Shown here: positions 12,157-23,100 of the stretch, in pieces
Layout: the number at the start of each line of letters is the position of its first letter
Position numbering within the stretch: the stretch's first letter is position 1
Assembly: GCA_002005505.1 (NCBI GenBank)
Contig: KV908372.1
Location: 1-64,000, forward strand
Source of the DNA: Botryococcus braunii
Taxonomy: Eukaryota > Chlorophyta > Trebouxiophyceae
Direction: 5' to 3'
Length of the DNA stretch: 64,000 nucleotides
Program-made: the position numbers and the translations under genes
Notes under the pieces: generated by a model
The model's input: only the letters and a program-made list of their open reading frames with translations
Told to the model about the DNA's origin: nothing
The model's database searches: none

Positions 12157-15100
12157 TCACTCGCGTGAAACGACACCAAGTGTATTGCGATGAATCTTGA
12201 ACAACACAGGGACGAGTGGTTTCGTAAAGATGTCCGCCACATTCTTCTGGGTGGGTACATACTTCACGTCCACGTCACCCTGAATGACAGCAGCACGTGC
12301 ATGGTGAAATGCCACAGCAACATGCTTGGTGTACTTGGAATTTACAAGATTCCGTAAATTCCGAACACACCCAGAGTTATCAATGAACAGAGGAGGTTTC
12401 CACACATCAACATGAATCTCCTCCAAGAAACCGCGAAGCCAAATGGCTTCTTTGACAGCATGACTAGCAGCTCGAAACTCTGATTCCACTGTTGATGTAG
12501 CAGTGGCACTTTGTTTCTTGCTGCCCCAAACAACTGACCCACCATAAACTTGGAACACGAAACCTGTAGTGGATGCTCGCATATCTAGATCACCCGCATA
12601 GTCGGCATCGACATAACCCTCAAGAGGAGATGTGCCCCCACCAAGCTGGAGTGCAAGATCCCGAGTGTCCTTCAAATACCGGACCACTCGAAGACCTTCT
12701 TGCATATGTGCAGTGGTAGGTGTGCCTCTATACCGTGAAAGAACCCCTACCGCATGAGCAATATCAGGACGTGTGGTATTAGCTAAATACAGAAGAGAGC
12801 CAATCAGCTCACAGTAACGATGCCCGGGTTCCAAAGCAACCCCAGCCCCATCAATGGGATTGGACTGAGTGGAGTGACTGGTGTGCACAAATGATTTACT
12901 CATGGGTGTGTCATAGGCCCGTGTGTCACCACTAAGTCCAAAACTGTCCACCAATGCATCTATCTTCAGCCCACTACTCATCCACATCAGCTTCCGCTCT
13001 CGATCTCGAACAATCTGACATCCCAGGAAATCCTTGACTTCCCCAAGATCATGAATAGAAAACTCTTTCCCTATAGTCTCCTTAAAGGCCAATACACGTG
13101 GGAGAGCCTTTGACATGATCAGCATGTCGTCTACAAAGAGAACCAAATACACAGGATCTTCCCCTGGAACATTTGACACATAGATTCCTGCATCTGACAT
13201 GCATGCAGTAAATCCATGTTTAGCCAGTGTGGCATCAAGCGTATGATACCAGGCACGTGGAGCTTGTTTGAGGCCGTACAGAGCCTTACGCAAGCGACAC
13301 ACTTGGGGACCACCATTGTGAAATCCTGGAGGTTGAGTAACGTAAACCTCTTCCTCCAGATCCCCATTCAAAAAGGCCGTTTTTATATCGAGCTGATGAA
13401 TTTCCATATCCTCAGCAGCTGCCTTACACAGAAGAACACGTCGAGCCCCAAAGCTACTGGTGGGTGCGAAGACCTCGTCCACATCAATACCCTGAATTTG
13501 ACGACATCCTTGTGCAACAAGACGAGCTTTGTACCTTATAACATTACCATGGGCATCGACTTTAACAGAATAGATCCAGTGAACTGGGATGACTTTCTTT
13601 CCTCTGGGTCTTTCAGTGTACTCAAAGCACTCATGAGCATCGAGAGAGTTCTTCTCCTCGATCATGGCTTGTTCCCAAAACACCCACTGATCAGACATTC
13701 GTGCCTCACGATAGTTACTTGGTACAGGAATCTTGCTAAATCTCACTCCTGCAGGACTAGCAAGGCAAGCACGTAGAAAAGCAATACTGGCAGGTTCACT
13801 GGCATCCCCTCCTGAATCCGCCGTACGGAACACACATGAAGGCATCTCCCCACTGGGTTCTGCCCCATCTTGCTCATGCAAAATGTCTCTAACAATCCTG
13901 GCAGATCCTGCCCATGGATTATCTGAGCTCTGCCTTGTGGCAGATGGCAGATTATCAAAGAATGCAACCTTGCCTCTGGATCTCATCTGACCCACTACTC
14001 TCCGTGCTTCCTGACTCCCGCTCTCATCTTCTCTCACAGCAGCAGCAGTTATCATCTCTTCATGTTCACATACCATCTCAGAATGGTCCACTGCGTCATG
14101 CACATTGCTAACTCGAAGTCGAGTTTCACGATCAGATTCACATTTTGCATTAACAAGCCTCCCTACAGCCTCATCACGTACATGCATAGTAACAGCATTG
14201 TCATCGCTACACTGATCAACAGCACTTGAATCACCCTCCACTGCAGAGTCAGTGTCAACTCCAGTACCCCTCCCAGTACATTCTGCTTCTCCTGCTTCCC
14301 CTACGTCTCCTGCTTCCCCTGGTTCCCTGGACGTTGTAATCCCCCCTTCTTCTGTACTGATGTCATCATGTACAGTGACGGTGGTAGGAGCTTCATCAGC
14401 AGCTTCGATCCCAGCCTGCTCTGTGATGTCACCAGACTTGGGTTGCTGTTTACGAGCATTTCGTTGCTGCAGACGCTCTGCACGTGTCAAAGCTCCAGGC
14501 TGCAGCTGGAAACGTGCCGTACCACCAGGCCAGGGGAATGCGCCCGGGGTGCGTGAAGTTGGAGACTTGGCCAGTGGTACTGCCATGAGTCTCAGTCGGG
14601 CTATGGTGCGAATCCCTCCACTGGTGGTTGGTGCAGAGGTCCCATGCCTGGTAGCAGCATGCATGCGCCTGGGCACCTCACTGACTCCAGGTGATTGGCT
14701 TGAGGATGCTGGACGAGGCGCTGTAGAGCCAGGAGACGCCACTGGGGATGACGCGGCGGGGGCGCAGGGTGCAGTGAGGTTGGAGTGCCTAGTGCGCGCA
14801 GGGGGTGCACAAGGTGCGCGGGGTGCAGTGGGGTCTGGATGCAGTCGGGCAGTTTGAGGGCGAGCTGGGGAGGGTTCATCGTCCTCGCTACTGTTGTCCT
14901 CCATGGGAATTGTTGCCTCAGTGGATGCAGGGGTCTCCAATTCCACAGGATTCAGGTCCTGGTCCAGGCTGGGTCCCGGTTGAGGTGAGGCTGGGTCCGG
15001 ATCCAGGCTAGATCCAGGCTGGGTTGCAGATACAGGACCGGGCCCAGCAGCTTGCAGCCCAATGGCAGACGCACCACTCTGGCTCTCCACAAAATGTACA

Positions 15101-17432
15101 CTCGGAGACACCACTGTCCTACCAGGCAGTCGGACCTTGTACCCCTTGGTGTGTGGACAGTATCCCACAAACATACCTGCCTCAGACTGTGCACCCAAAG
15201 ATGACACCTGGTGTTTGGCATGTTTCACGTATGCCAAACAGCCCCACTTGCGCAAATGGGACAGATCAGGGACAGAGCCAGTGAACATTTCAAATGGGGT
15301 TTTCTCCTGACCAGAGACTGGCATCACATTATGTAAATATGCAGCAGTAAGCATTGCATCCACCCAAAGACTCTCATCTGCCTGAACACCCAACAGCAAT
15401 GTTCTGGCCTTCTCTTTCAATGTTCGATTCATTCTCTCAGCAACTCCATTCTGCTGTGGAGTATACGCGGCAGAGGTCTCAGTGTGAATGCCATTCTCTG
15501 TACAGAACCCATGAAACGTTTTATTCAAGAACTCTGTGCCCCTGTCAGTCCTAACCGCCTTAACCTTGGATTCTGTCTGTCTCTCCCAGTATGTAATAGT
15601 GTCTGTCAAATGAGATGCAATGGTAGCCTTGCTAGTGACTGGTAACACTGAAACGAAATTAGACAACTCATCCACTACTGTGACAGAAAACTTTTCCCCT
15701 TCAACGCCAGGAGTTGACATGGCACCAACCGTATCCGCATGTATTCGATGCAGTACTCGAGGCGGCTCATGTGAACTTGGCTTGAAAGATGGTTTACACT
15801 GCTTTCCCCGAACACAAGGGTCACAGTGAGTATCGCACTTTGAACAAGGAAGAAGGGACACAGGTATCCCAGTACACAACTCCTCCCTGCTCAAACGCTC
15901 TGTGGCTGTCTTCCCAGGATGCCCTAACCTCTCATGCCAAAGTTTTCGCAACTTGCAGTTATGTGCAGGTTTGTGCGCAGCATGATGTGCAGACATAGGG
16001 TTCACACACACTTGACAAGCCACCTGATATTTGGTGGGATAAATTCCCCTCAGAACATACAACCCATATCTTTCTACAATGCTGCACTCCCAACCCATGG
16101 GTCCCACCAGACTGCTGTAGGTCCCATTCTCACGTGGAACAAATTGAATACCATCCCTTACCCCAGCTGATACAGACAAGAGATTTGTGCTGGCCTGTGG
16201 AACACATTGTACATTATGGAGCCACAGTAACTTCCCTTCTGCATTCACCAGACACACACTCCCACTAGCAATGATGGAACCATGAGACTCTGATGTAGCC
16301 AACTGCAGTTGACGTGGTTCTGTGTACACTGTGGGGTTCTGCAATACACCAAAGTCATTAACCAGGTGGACAGTAGCCCCAGAGTCCACAAGCCATTCCT
16401 CGCACGAGTGCCCTATCCCACCACTTTGTAATACATTAAACGTCACACTGGGCAGTGAGATAGGAACGGCTTCTGCGTTTTTAGGACATGGAACATGGGT
16501 ACTGTTGGATGCAGAGGGAACACTTGGCAGTGAATGCTTACTTCTGTCGCCAGCTTGCTCCTCTCCAGTACCCTTTTTCCATTTTGTGCACTCCTTGCTG
16601 ATGTGTCCACGGCTCCCACACTCCCAGCACCTGACTTTTCGTGACCTCTTTCTGTCTTGCTCTGACTGGTCTGCCTCAGGGTCCTGGGACTTTGGGAGGA
16701 CTGCCGCTGCCTTGGGAAGAGGTCGAGGGAGCTGGTCATTGAAGCCAGCACCATAGGCATGGCTCTGCAGGATTTTTACCACATCTTCTGAGGAGCGCCC
16801 GCAACAATGCCCATAGAGTGCTCCTTTGAACTGTGCTAGCTCAGTGGGGAGACAATCCACAATAGCATTAGTGACATCTTCGGGGTCAATGGAGTGGGAG
16901 TTGTCCAGGAGGTTCTGGAAAAGTATGAATTTTTTCATGACAAATGTCTCGAACGTCTCCTCCCTGGTCATGTGCTCTGTTTTGAGTGTGTGTAGCCACT
17001 GGCGGTTAACAGACTTGTTGTGTCCTCCAGTGAACTTATTGGCTATGTATAACAGGGCATCAAAGGCAGAGGGCTTCATTGTCAACATAGGACTCCACTC
17101 CACTGGGACACTGCCAGTGATCAGCATCATGGCAGCAGCATTTGCTCTCGTGAAAGGAAGGGGTTTCTGAAAGGCCTCCGTGCACTCCTTGTGGATGCTG
17201 CAGTGGTCAGATCATAAAGCCAGGACTTGAAATTCCACCCATCCTTTAATAAGGGATGGGCTACCTTAACATTTGTTGTTGATGGCTTTGTTGTGTCCTC
17301 GTGCAGTAAGGCTGTCAGTATCGAAACCACTGGGAGTGCTGTCTTCTCCTGTTCTGTGGATTGACCACCCAGACTTACAGGAGGCTGTTGGTTCAGCTGG
17401 TCCATTGGAGATGATTCCGCAGACTGGGTCAT
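12157..17432 (-). pseudogene. gag-pol: Copia-A gag-pol polyprotein with one frameshift (copy 3)
   Basis: Same polyprotein as copy 4, minus strand, ATG at 17430-17432 and stop TGA at 12157-12159. One C is missing near 17197, breaking frame within gag exactly as in copies 1 and 2; the downstream 1657 codons are open. All enzyme motifs are present. It shares with copy 4 the variant giving Thr in the linker (TMHV) and CGTACGGCGG at 13819-13828, while copies 2 and 5 have Ala (AMHV) and CCGCGG, so variants are reshuffled between copies. Confidence 0.9.
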
Positions 17433-17583
17433 TGTGTGAAAGGTTATGGGTTTCTGCAAGTCTGGGTCACTTTGCAGATATGAATCGTTCTGGATATGAC
17501 GTGCAGCAGGTATTCAAGGCGGACTCCTCGTACTCTGCAACCTTGGCTTCGGCGTAGCTCGATGGGCAGGTGGGCCCATAACC

Positions 17584-18674
17584 TGTGAAAGGTTATGGGC
17601 AGAGAGAACACCTGTAAGTCCGCAAAAGGATTTGTCAATGCACTGTAGAGGTTTCGTCAGTCAGACCTCGACACACCCTTTGCGCGCGACTGATACAGGT
17701 TCGACAGGAGCGCCTTCCCTTGCGGCAACCAAAAAGCAAGTGCGACTGTCTCAAACACAAATCAAATATGCAATAGCAAGCTTCAACTTGTAGCAAACAG
17801 ACAGGACTTCCATTCCGTGGCACAGGATTCGGCCAACCAACGAATCGATTACATGGGACAATATTACTGCTTGCCCTACTGGCACAATCTCATATACGCA
17901 TAAATTACTTCTCACATCAGCTGGTTTTATAGCATCGTCTCAAACATGTTCTGTGCCGGACCTGAGTCCGGCACACTCGTTCCCTTGACGACCTAAAGCA
18001 CAGCTTTGCGACAGTCAACGAAATATCTAACCAAATAGGAATTATATCATTAAATCACAACTACATCAATACCTGTAAGTCCGCAAAAGGATTTGTCAAT
18101 GCACTGTAGAGGTTTCGTCAGTCAGACCTCGACACACCTATTGCCCAGCATTACGATTTAGCCAGAGCAATGAGCAACATTGCAAATGCAGTGGTTATCA
18201 AATACATCATGCTATTCTATATCTGTCAAAGTGCAACGTACCCTTTGCGCGCGACTGATACAGGTTCGACAGGAGCGCCTTCCCTTGCGGCAACCAAAAG
18301 CAAGTGCGACTGTCTCAAACACAAATCAAATATGCAATAGCAAGCTTCAACTTGTAGCAAACAGACAGGACTTCCATTCCGTGGCACAGGATTCGGCCAA
18401 CCAACGAATGACGAGTCTGTCGCCTCCAGCAGTTAAATACCTGACCGTGTTTGGCGCCAAGGACTCGATAAAAGTCGAGTCCTGAAAGCTTCTCATTCCA
18501 AAAGTCCTAATGGTAATCAATACGGATGATGTCCTAGACAAAATACTAAAGGTCCATTTTCTGTACCTAATTAAACACTGATGTGGCCGCTAGAATTAGT
18601 TTGACTGACCTCGAAGACGTATTCGAGGTCCAAAAACAATTCCACTGAGTGCCACGATGCTGTGTAGTCAATGA
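17584..18674 (-). repeat. Copia-A 5' LTR, long type with decayed U3 (copy 3)
   Basis: Long-type LTR starting at the primer site side (TGTGAAA at 17584). The intron-bearing and spliced repeats are both present. From ~18220 to 18674 it loses bases at many short runs, more towards the junction with copy 4, and about 245 bp of outer U3 is absent. It carries type II variants, matching the LTR across the junction. Confidence 0.82.
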
Positions 18675-18964
18675 AAGTTGTAACTCTAGGGAAGCATTAC
18701 TGGTTGGACTTATTCAGAGGTATTCTTCTGACTCATCCTAGGCAAAACAGTCGTGCATGCCAGGCTGCCCTGGACGGCACAACACTGTTGGGCCTTAGGT
18801 GCAAACTACTGCATACTTCTTCCAGCTAGTCCTAGGAACTTGGCTGTGAAGCGACATAATTCCTTGACAGACCTCAGTCTTCCTCACGTAACTTCACATA
18901 GAGGTTTGGACAACTTTGCATTGACTCACACAGCATCGTGGCACTCAGTGGAACTTGTTTTTGG

Positions 18965-18988
18965 GACCTCGAATACGTCTTCGAGGTC
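18965..18988 (+). other. Perfect 9-bp inverted repeat in U3
   Basis: GACCTCGAA and TTCGAGGTC are separated by TACGTC. The hairpin is conserved in clean Copia-A LTRs and is disrupted only in the decayed junction LTR of copy 1. It could be a protein-binding palindrome; its role is unknown. Confidence 0.6.
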
Positions 18989-19124
18989 AGTCAAACTAAT
19001 TCTTAGGCGGCCACATCAGTGTGTTTAATTAGGTACAGAAAATGGGACCTTTAGGTATTTTGTCTAGGACACATCATCCGTATTGGATTACCAATTAGGG
19101 ACCTTTTGGAATGAGAAGCTTTCA

Positions 19125-19148
19125 GGGACTCGACTTTTATCGAGTCCC
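19125..19148 (+). other. Perfect 9-bp inverted repeat upstream of the TATA-like box
   Basis: GGGACTCGA and TCGAGTCCC flank a 6-base loop, ending 22 bp before the TATTTAA box. Its position suggests a regulatory palindrome in U3, but no specific factor can be named. Confidence 0.6.
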
Positions 19149-19170
19149 TTGGGCGCCAAACACGGTCAGG

Positions 19171-19177
19171 TATTTAA
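19171..19177 (+). promoter_or_regulatory. TATA-like box of the Copia-A LTR
   Basis: TATTTAA lies at -30 to -24 relative to the first base of the duplicated segment at 19201, the usual distance to a polymerase II start. This is independent support for transcription starting where the repeat starts. The same box is in every clean Copia-A LTR. Confidence 0.65.
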
Positions 19178-19200
19178 CTGCTGGAGGCGACAGACTCGTC

Positions 19201-19541
19201 ATTCGTTGGTTGGCCGAATCCTGTGCCACGGAATGGAAGTCCTGTCTGTTTGCTACAAGTTGAAGCTTGCTATTGCATATTTGATTTGTGTTTGAGACAG
19301 TCGCACTTGCTTTTTGGTTGCCGCAAGGGAAGGCGCTCCTGTCGAACCTGTATCAGTCGCGCGCAAAGGGTACGTTGGCACTTTGACAGATGATAGAATA
19401 GCATGATGTATTTGATAACCACTGCATTTGCAATGTTGCTCATTGCTCTGGCTAAATCGTAATGCTGGGGCAATAGGTGTGTCGAGGTCTGACTGACGAA
19501 ACCTCTACAGTGCATTGACAAATCCTTTTGCGGACTTACAG
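19201..19541 (+). repeat. Upstream (unspliced) copy of the transcribed LTR segment
   Basis: It consists of a first part of 169 bp (19201-19369), a 107-bp GT-AG intron (19370-19476) and a second part of 65 bp (19477-19541). The second part ends in CTTACAG followed by GTATTG, a donor-like site. Without the intron it equals the 234-bp segment at 19769-20002 in length and sequence. I infer that this is the R region of the LTR in unspliced form. Confidence 0.8.
19370..19476 (+). other. Candidate 107-bp spliceosomal intron inside the LTR
   Basis: It begins GTACGT and ends CAATAG. Removing it joins CAAAGG to GTGTGTCG, exactly the sequence of the downstream repeat and of the short LTRs. A branch-point-like CTAAAT lies near 19452, about 25 bases before the acceptor. 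Its exact absence at canonical splice borders in two independent contexts is what RNA splicing followed by reverse transcription would leave. It is not protein-coding. Confidence 0.75.
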
Positions 19542-19768
19542 GTATTGATGTAGTTGTGATTTAATGATATAATTCCTATTTGGTTAGATATTTCGTTGAC
19601 TGTCGCAAAGCTGTGCTTTAGGTCGTCAAGGGAACGAGTGTGCCGGACTCAGGTCCGGCACAGAACATGTTTGAGACGATGCTATAAAACCAGCTGATGT
19701 GAGAAGTAATTTATGCGTATATGAGATTGTGCCAGTAGGGCAAGCAGTAATATTGTCCCATGTAATCG

Positions 19769-20002
19769 ATTCGTTGGTTGGCCGAATCCTGTGCCACGGA
19801 ATGGAAGTCCTGTCTGTTTGCTACAAGTTGAAGCTTGCTATTGCATATTTGATTTGTGTTTGAGACAGTCGCACTTGCTTTTTGGTTGCCGCAAGGGAAG
19901 GCGCTCCTGTCGAACCTGTATCAGTCGCGCGCAAAGGGTGTGTCGAGGTCTGACTGACGAAACCTCTACAGTGCATTGACAAATCCTTTTGCGGACTTAC
20001 AG
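19769..20002 (+). repeat. Downstream (spliced) copy of the transcribed LTR segment
   Basis: 234 bp identical in plan to 19201-19541 minus the intron (169 + 65 bp). It is preceded by spacer ending GTAATCG and followed directly by U5 (GTGTTCTC...). Its last bases CTTACAG could also serve as a splice acceptor, in which case splicing 19542-20002 would give a leader identical to the short LTR class. Confidence 0.8.
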
Positions 20003-20030
20003 GTGTTCTCTCTGCCCATAACCTTTCACA

Positions 20031-20045
20031 GGTTATGGGCCCACC
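20031..20045 (+). other. Primer binding site, initiator tRNA-Met anticodon arm (copy 4)
   Basis: GGTTATGGGCCCACC directly follows the LTR and is complementary to the anticodon arm of initiator tRNA-Met. The U5 end just before it contains CCCATAACC, the same nine bases as in the tRNA, only seven bases away, so the site can fold back on itself. The 16-mer CCCATAACCTTTCACA at 20015-20030 recurs at 20164-20179, two bases before the gag ATG. Confidence 0.85.
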
Positions 20046-20181
20046 TGCCCATCGAGCTACGCCGAAGCCAAGGTTGCAGAGTACGAGGAGTCCGCCTTGA
20101 ATACCTGCTGCACGTCATATCCAGAACGATTCATATCTGCAAAGTGACCCAGACTTGCAGAAACCCATAACCTTTCACACA

Positions 20182-23100
20182 ATGACCCAGTCTGCGGAAT
20201 CATCTCCAATGGACCAGCTGAACCAACAGCCTCCTGTAAGTCTGGGTGGTCAATCCACAGAACAGGAGAAGACAGCACTCCCAGTGGTTTCGATACTGAC
20301 AGCCTTACTGCACGAGGACACAACAAAGCCATCAACAACAAATGTTAAGGTAGCCCATCCCTTATTAAAGGATGGGTGGAATTTCAAGTCCTGGCTTTAT
20401 GATCTGACCACTGCAGCCATCCACAAGGAGTGCACGGAGGCCTTTCAGAAACCCCTTCCTTTCACGAGAGCAAATGCTGCTGCCATGATGCTGATCACTG
20501 GCAGTGTCCCAGTGGAGTGGAGTCCTATGTTGACAATGAAGCCCTCTGCCTTTGATGCCCTGTTATACATAGCCAATAAGTTCACTGGAGGACACAACAA
20601 GTCTGTTAACCGCCAGTGGCTACACACACTCAAAACAGAGCACATGACCAGGGAGGAGACGTTCGAGACATTTGTCATGAAAAAATTCATACTTTTCCAG
20701 AACCTCCTGGACAACTCCCACTCCATTGACCCCGAAGATGTCACTAATGCTATTGTGGATTGTCTCCCCACTGAGCTAGCACAGTTCAAAGGAGCACTCT
20801 ATGGGCATTGTTGCGGGCGCTCCTCAGAAGATGTGGTAAAAATCCTGCAGAGCCATGCCTATGGTGCTGGCTTCAATGACCAGCTCCCTCGACCTCTTCC
20901 CAAGGCAGCGGCAGTCCTCCCAAAGTCCCAGGACCCTGAGGCAGACCAGTCAGAGCAAGACAGAAAGAGGTCACGAAAAGTCAGGTGCTGGGAGTGTGGG
21001 AGCCGTGGACACATCAGCAAGGAGTGCACAAAATGGAAAAAGGGTACTGGAGAGGAGCAAGCTGGCGACAGAAGTAAGCATTCACTGCCAAGTGTTCCCT
21101 CTGCATCCAACAGTACCCATGTTCCATGTCCTAAAAACGCAGAAGCCGTTCCTATCTCACTGCCCAGTGTGACGTTTAATGTATTACAAAGTGGTGGGAT
21201 AGGGCACTCGTGCGAGGAATGGCTTGTGGACTCTGGGGCTACTGTCCACCTGGTTAATGACTTTGGTGTATTGCAGAACCCCACAGTGTACACAGAACCA
21301 CGTCAACTGCAGTTGGCTACATCAGAGTCTCATGGTTCCATCATTGCTAGTGGGAGTGTGTGTCTGGTGAATGCAGAAGGGAAGTTACTGTGGCTCCATA
21401 ATGTACAATGTGTTCCACAGGCCAGCACAAATCTCTTGTCTGTATCAGCTGGGGTAAGGGATGGTATTCAATTTGTTCCACGTGAGAATGGGACCTACAG
21501 CAGTCTGGTGGGACCCATGGGTTGGGAGTGCAGCATTGTAGAAAGATATGGGTTGTATGTTCTGAGGGGAATTTATCCCACCAAATATCAGGTGGCTTGT
21601 CAAGTGTGTGTGAACCCTATGTCTGCACATCATGCTGCGCACAAACCTGCACATAACTGCAAGTTGCGAAAACTTTGGCATGAGAGGTTAGGGCATCCTG
21701 GGAAGACAGCCACAGAGCGTTTGAGCAGGGAGGAGTTGTGTACTGGGATACCTGTGTCCCTTCTTCCTTGTTCAAAGTGCGATACTCACTGTGACCCTTG
21801 TGTTCGGGGAAAGCAGTGTAAACCATCTTTCAAGCCAAGTTCACATGAGCCGCCTCGAGTACTGCATCGAATACATGCGGATACGGTTGGTGCCATGTCA
21901 ACTCCTGGCGTTGAAGGGGAAAAGTTTTCTGTCACAGTAGTGGATGAGTTGTCTAATTTCGTTTCAGTGTTACCAGTCACTAGCAAGGCTACCATTGCAT
22001 CTCATTTGACAGACACTATTACATACTGGGAGAGACAGACAGAATCCAAGGTTAAGGCGGTTAGGACTGACAGGGGCACAGAGTTCTTGAATAAAACGTT
22101 TCATGGGTTCTGTACAGAGAATGGCATTCACACTGAGACCTCTGCCGCGTATACTCCACAGCAGAATGGAGTTGCTGAGAGAATGAATCGAACATTGAAA
22201 GAGAAGGCCAGAACATTGCTGTTGGGTGTTCAGGCAGATGAGAGTCTTTGGGTGGATGCAATGCTTACTGCTGCATATTTACATAATGTGATGCCAGTCT
22301 CTGGTCAGGAGAAAACCCCATTTGAAATGTTCACTGGCTCTGTCCCTGATCTGTCCCATTTGCGCAAGTGGGGCTGTTTGGCATACGTGAAACATGCCAA
22401 ACACCAGGTGTCATCTTTGGGTGCACAGTCTGAGGCAGGTATGTTTGTGGGATACTGTCCACACACCAAGGGGTACAAGGTCCGACTGCCTGGTAGGACA
22501 GTGGTGTCTCCGAGTGTACATTTTGTGGAGAGCCAGAGTGGTGCGTCTGCCATTGGGCTTCAAGCTGCTGGGCCCGGTCCTGTATCTGCAACCCAGCCTG
22601 GATCTAGCCTGGATCCGGACCCAGCCTCACCTCAACCGGGACCCAGCCTGGACCAGGACCTGAATCCTGTGGAATTGGAGACCCCTGCATCCACTGAGGC
22701 AACAATTCCCATGGAGGACAACAGTAGCGAGGACGATGAACCCTCCCCAGCTCGCCCTCAAACTGCCCGACTGCATCCAGACCCCACTGCACCCCGCGCA
22801 CCTTGTGCACCCCCTGCGCGCACTAGGCACTCCAACCTCACTGCACCCTGCGCCCCCGCCGCGTCATCCCCAGTGGCGTCTCCTGGCTCTACAGCGCCTC
22901 GTCCAGCATCCTCAAGCCAATCACCTGGAGTCAGTGAGGTGCCCAGGCGCATGCATGCTGCTACCAGGCATGGGACCTCTGCACCAACCACCAGTGGAGG
23001 GATTCGCACCATAGCCCGACTGAGACTCATGGCAGTACCACTGGCCAAGTCTCCAACTTCACGCACCCCGGGCGCATTCCCCTGGCCTGGTGGTACGGCA

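Larger units (their letters stand above)
11112..18674 (-). mobile_element. Copia-A copy 3, inverted, with unequal LTRs
   Basis: Copia element on the minus strand. Its 5' LTR (17584-18674) is the long type and its 3' LTR (11112-11971) the short, intronless type. Primer site 17570-17583, gag-pol 17432 down to 12157 with the same gag frameshift as copies 1 and 2, and the polypurine tract just right of 11971. Normal retrotransposition makes both LTRs from one template, so this mix implies recombination, gene conversion or a chimeric assembly. The right arm mirrors copy 4 about position ~18807. Confidence 0.85.
18675..20030 (+). repeat. Copia-A 5' LTR, long type, annotated as reference (copy 4)
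   Basis: Reference layout of the long LTR: U3 to 19200; TATA-like TATTTAA 19171-19177; upstream transcribed repeat 19201-19541 including an intron 19370-19476; spacer 19542-19768; spliced repeat 19769-20002; U5 20003-20030. Three perfect 9-bp hairpins are present: 18965-18988 (GACCTCGAA stem), 19125-19148 (GGGACTCGA stem) and 19640-19661 (GTGCCGGAC stem). A second TATA-like TATAAAA lies at 19683-19689 in the spacer. The outermost bases are garbled at the junction with copy 3. Confidence 0.88.

Noticed and set aside
18180..18485. 101-codon ORF in the decayed LTR of copy 3
   Set aside because: It arises from base losses in LTR sequence and is absent from intact LTRs.
20015..20045. tRNA gene suggested by the CCCATAACC/GGTTATGGG pair
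   Set aside because: Only the anticodon-arm match exists; there is no acceptor, D or T arm. It is the primer binding site.
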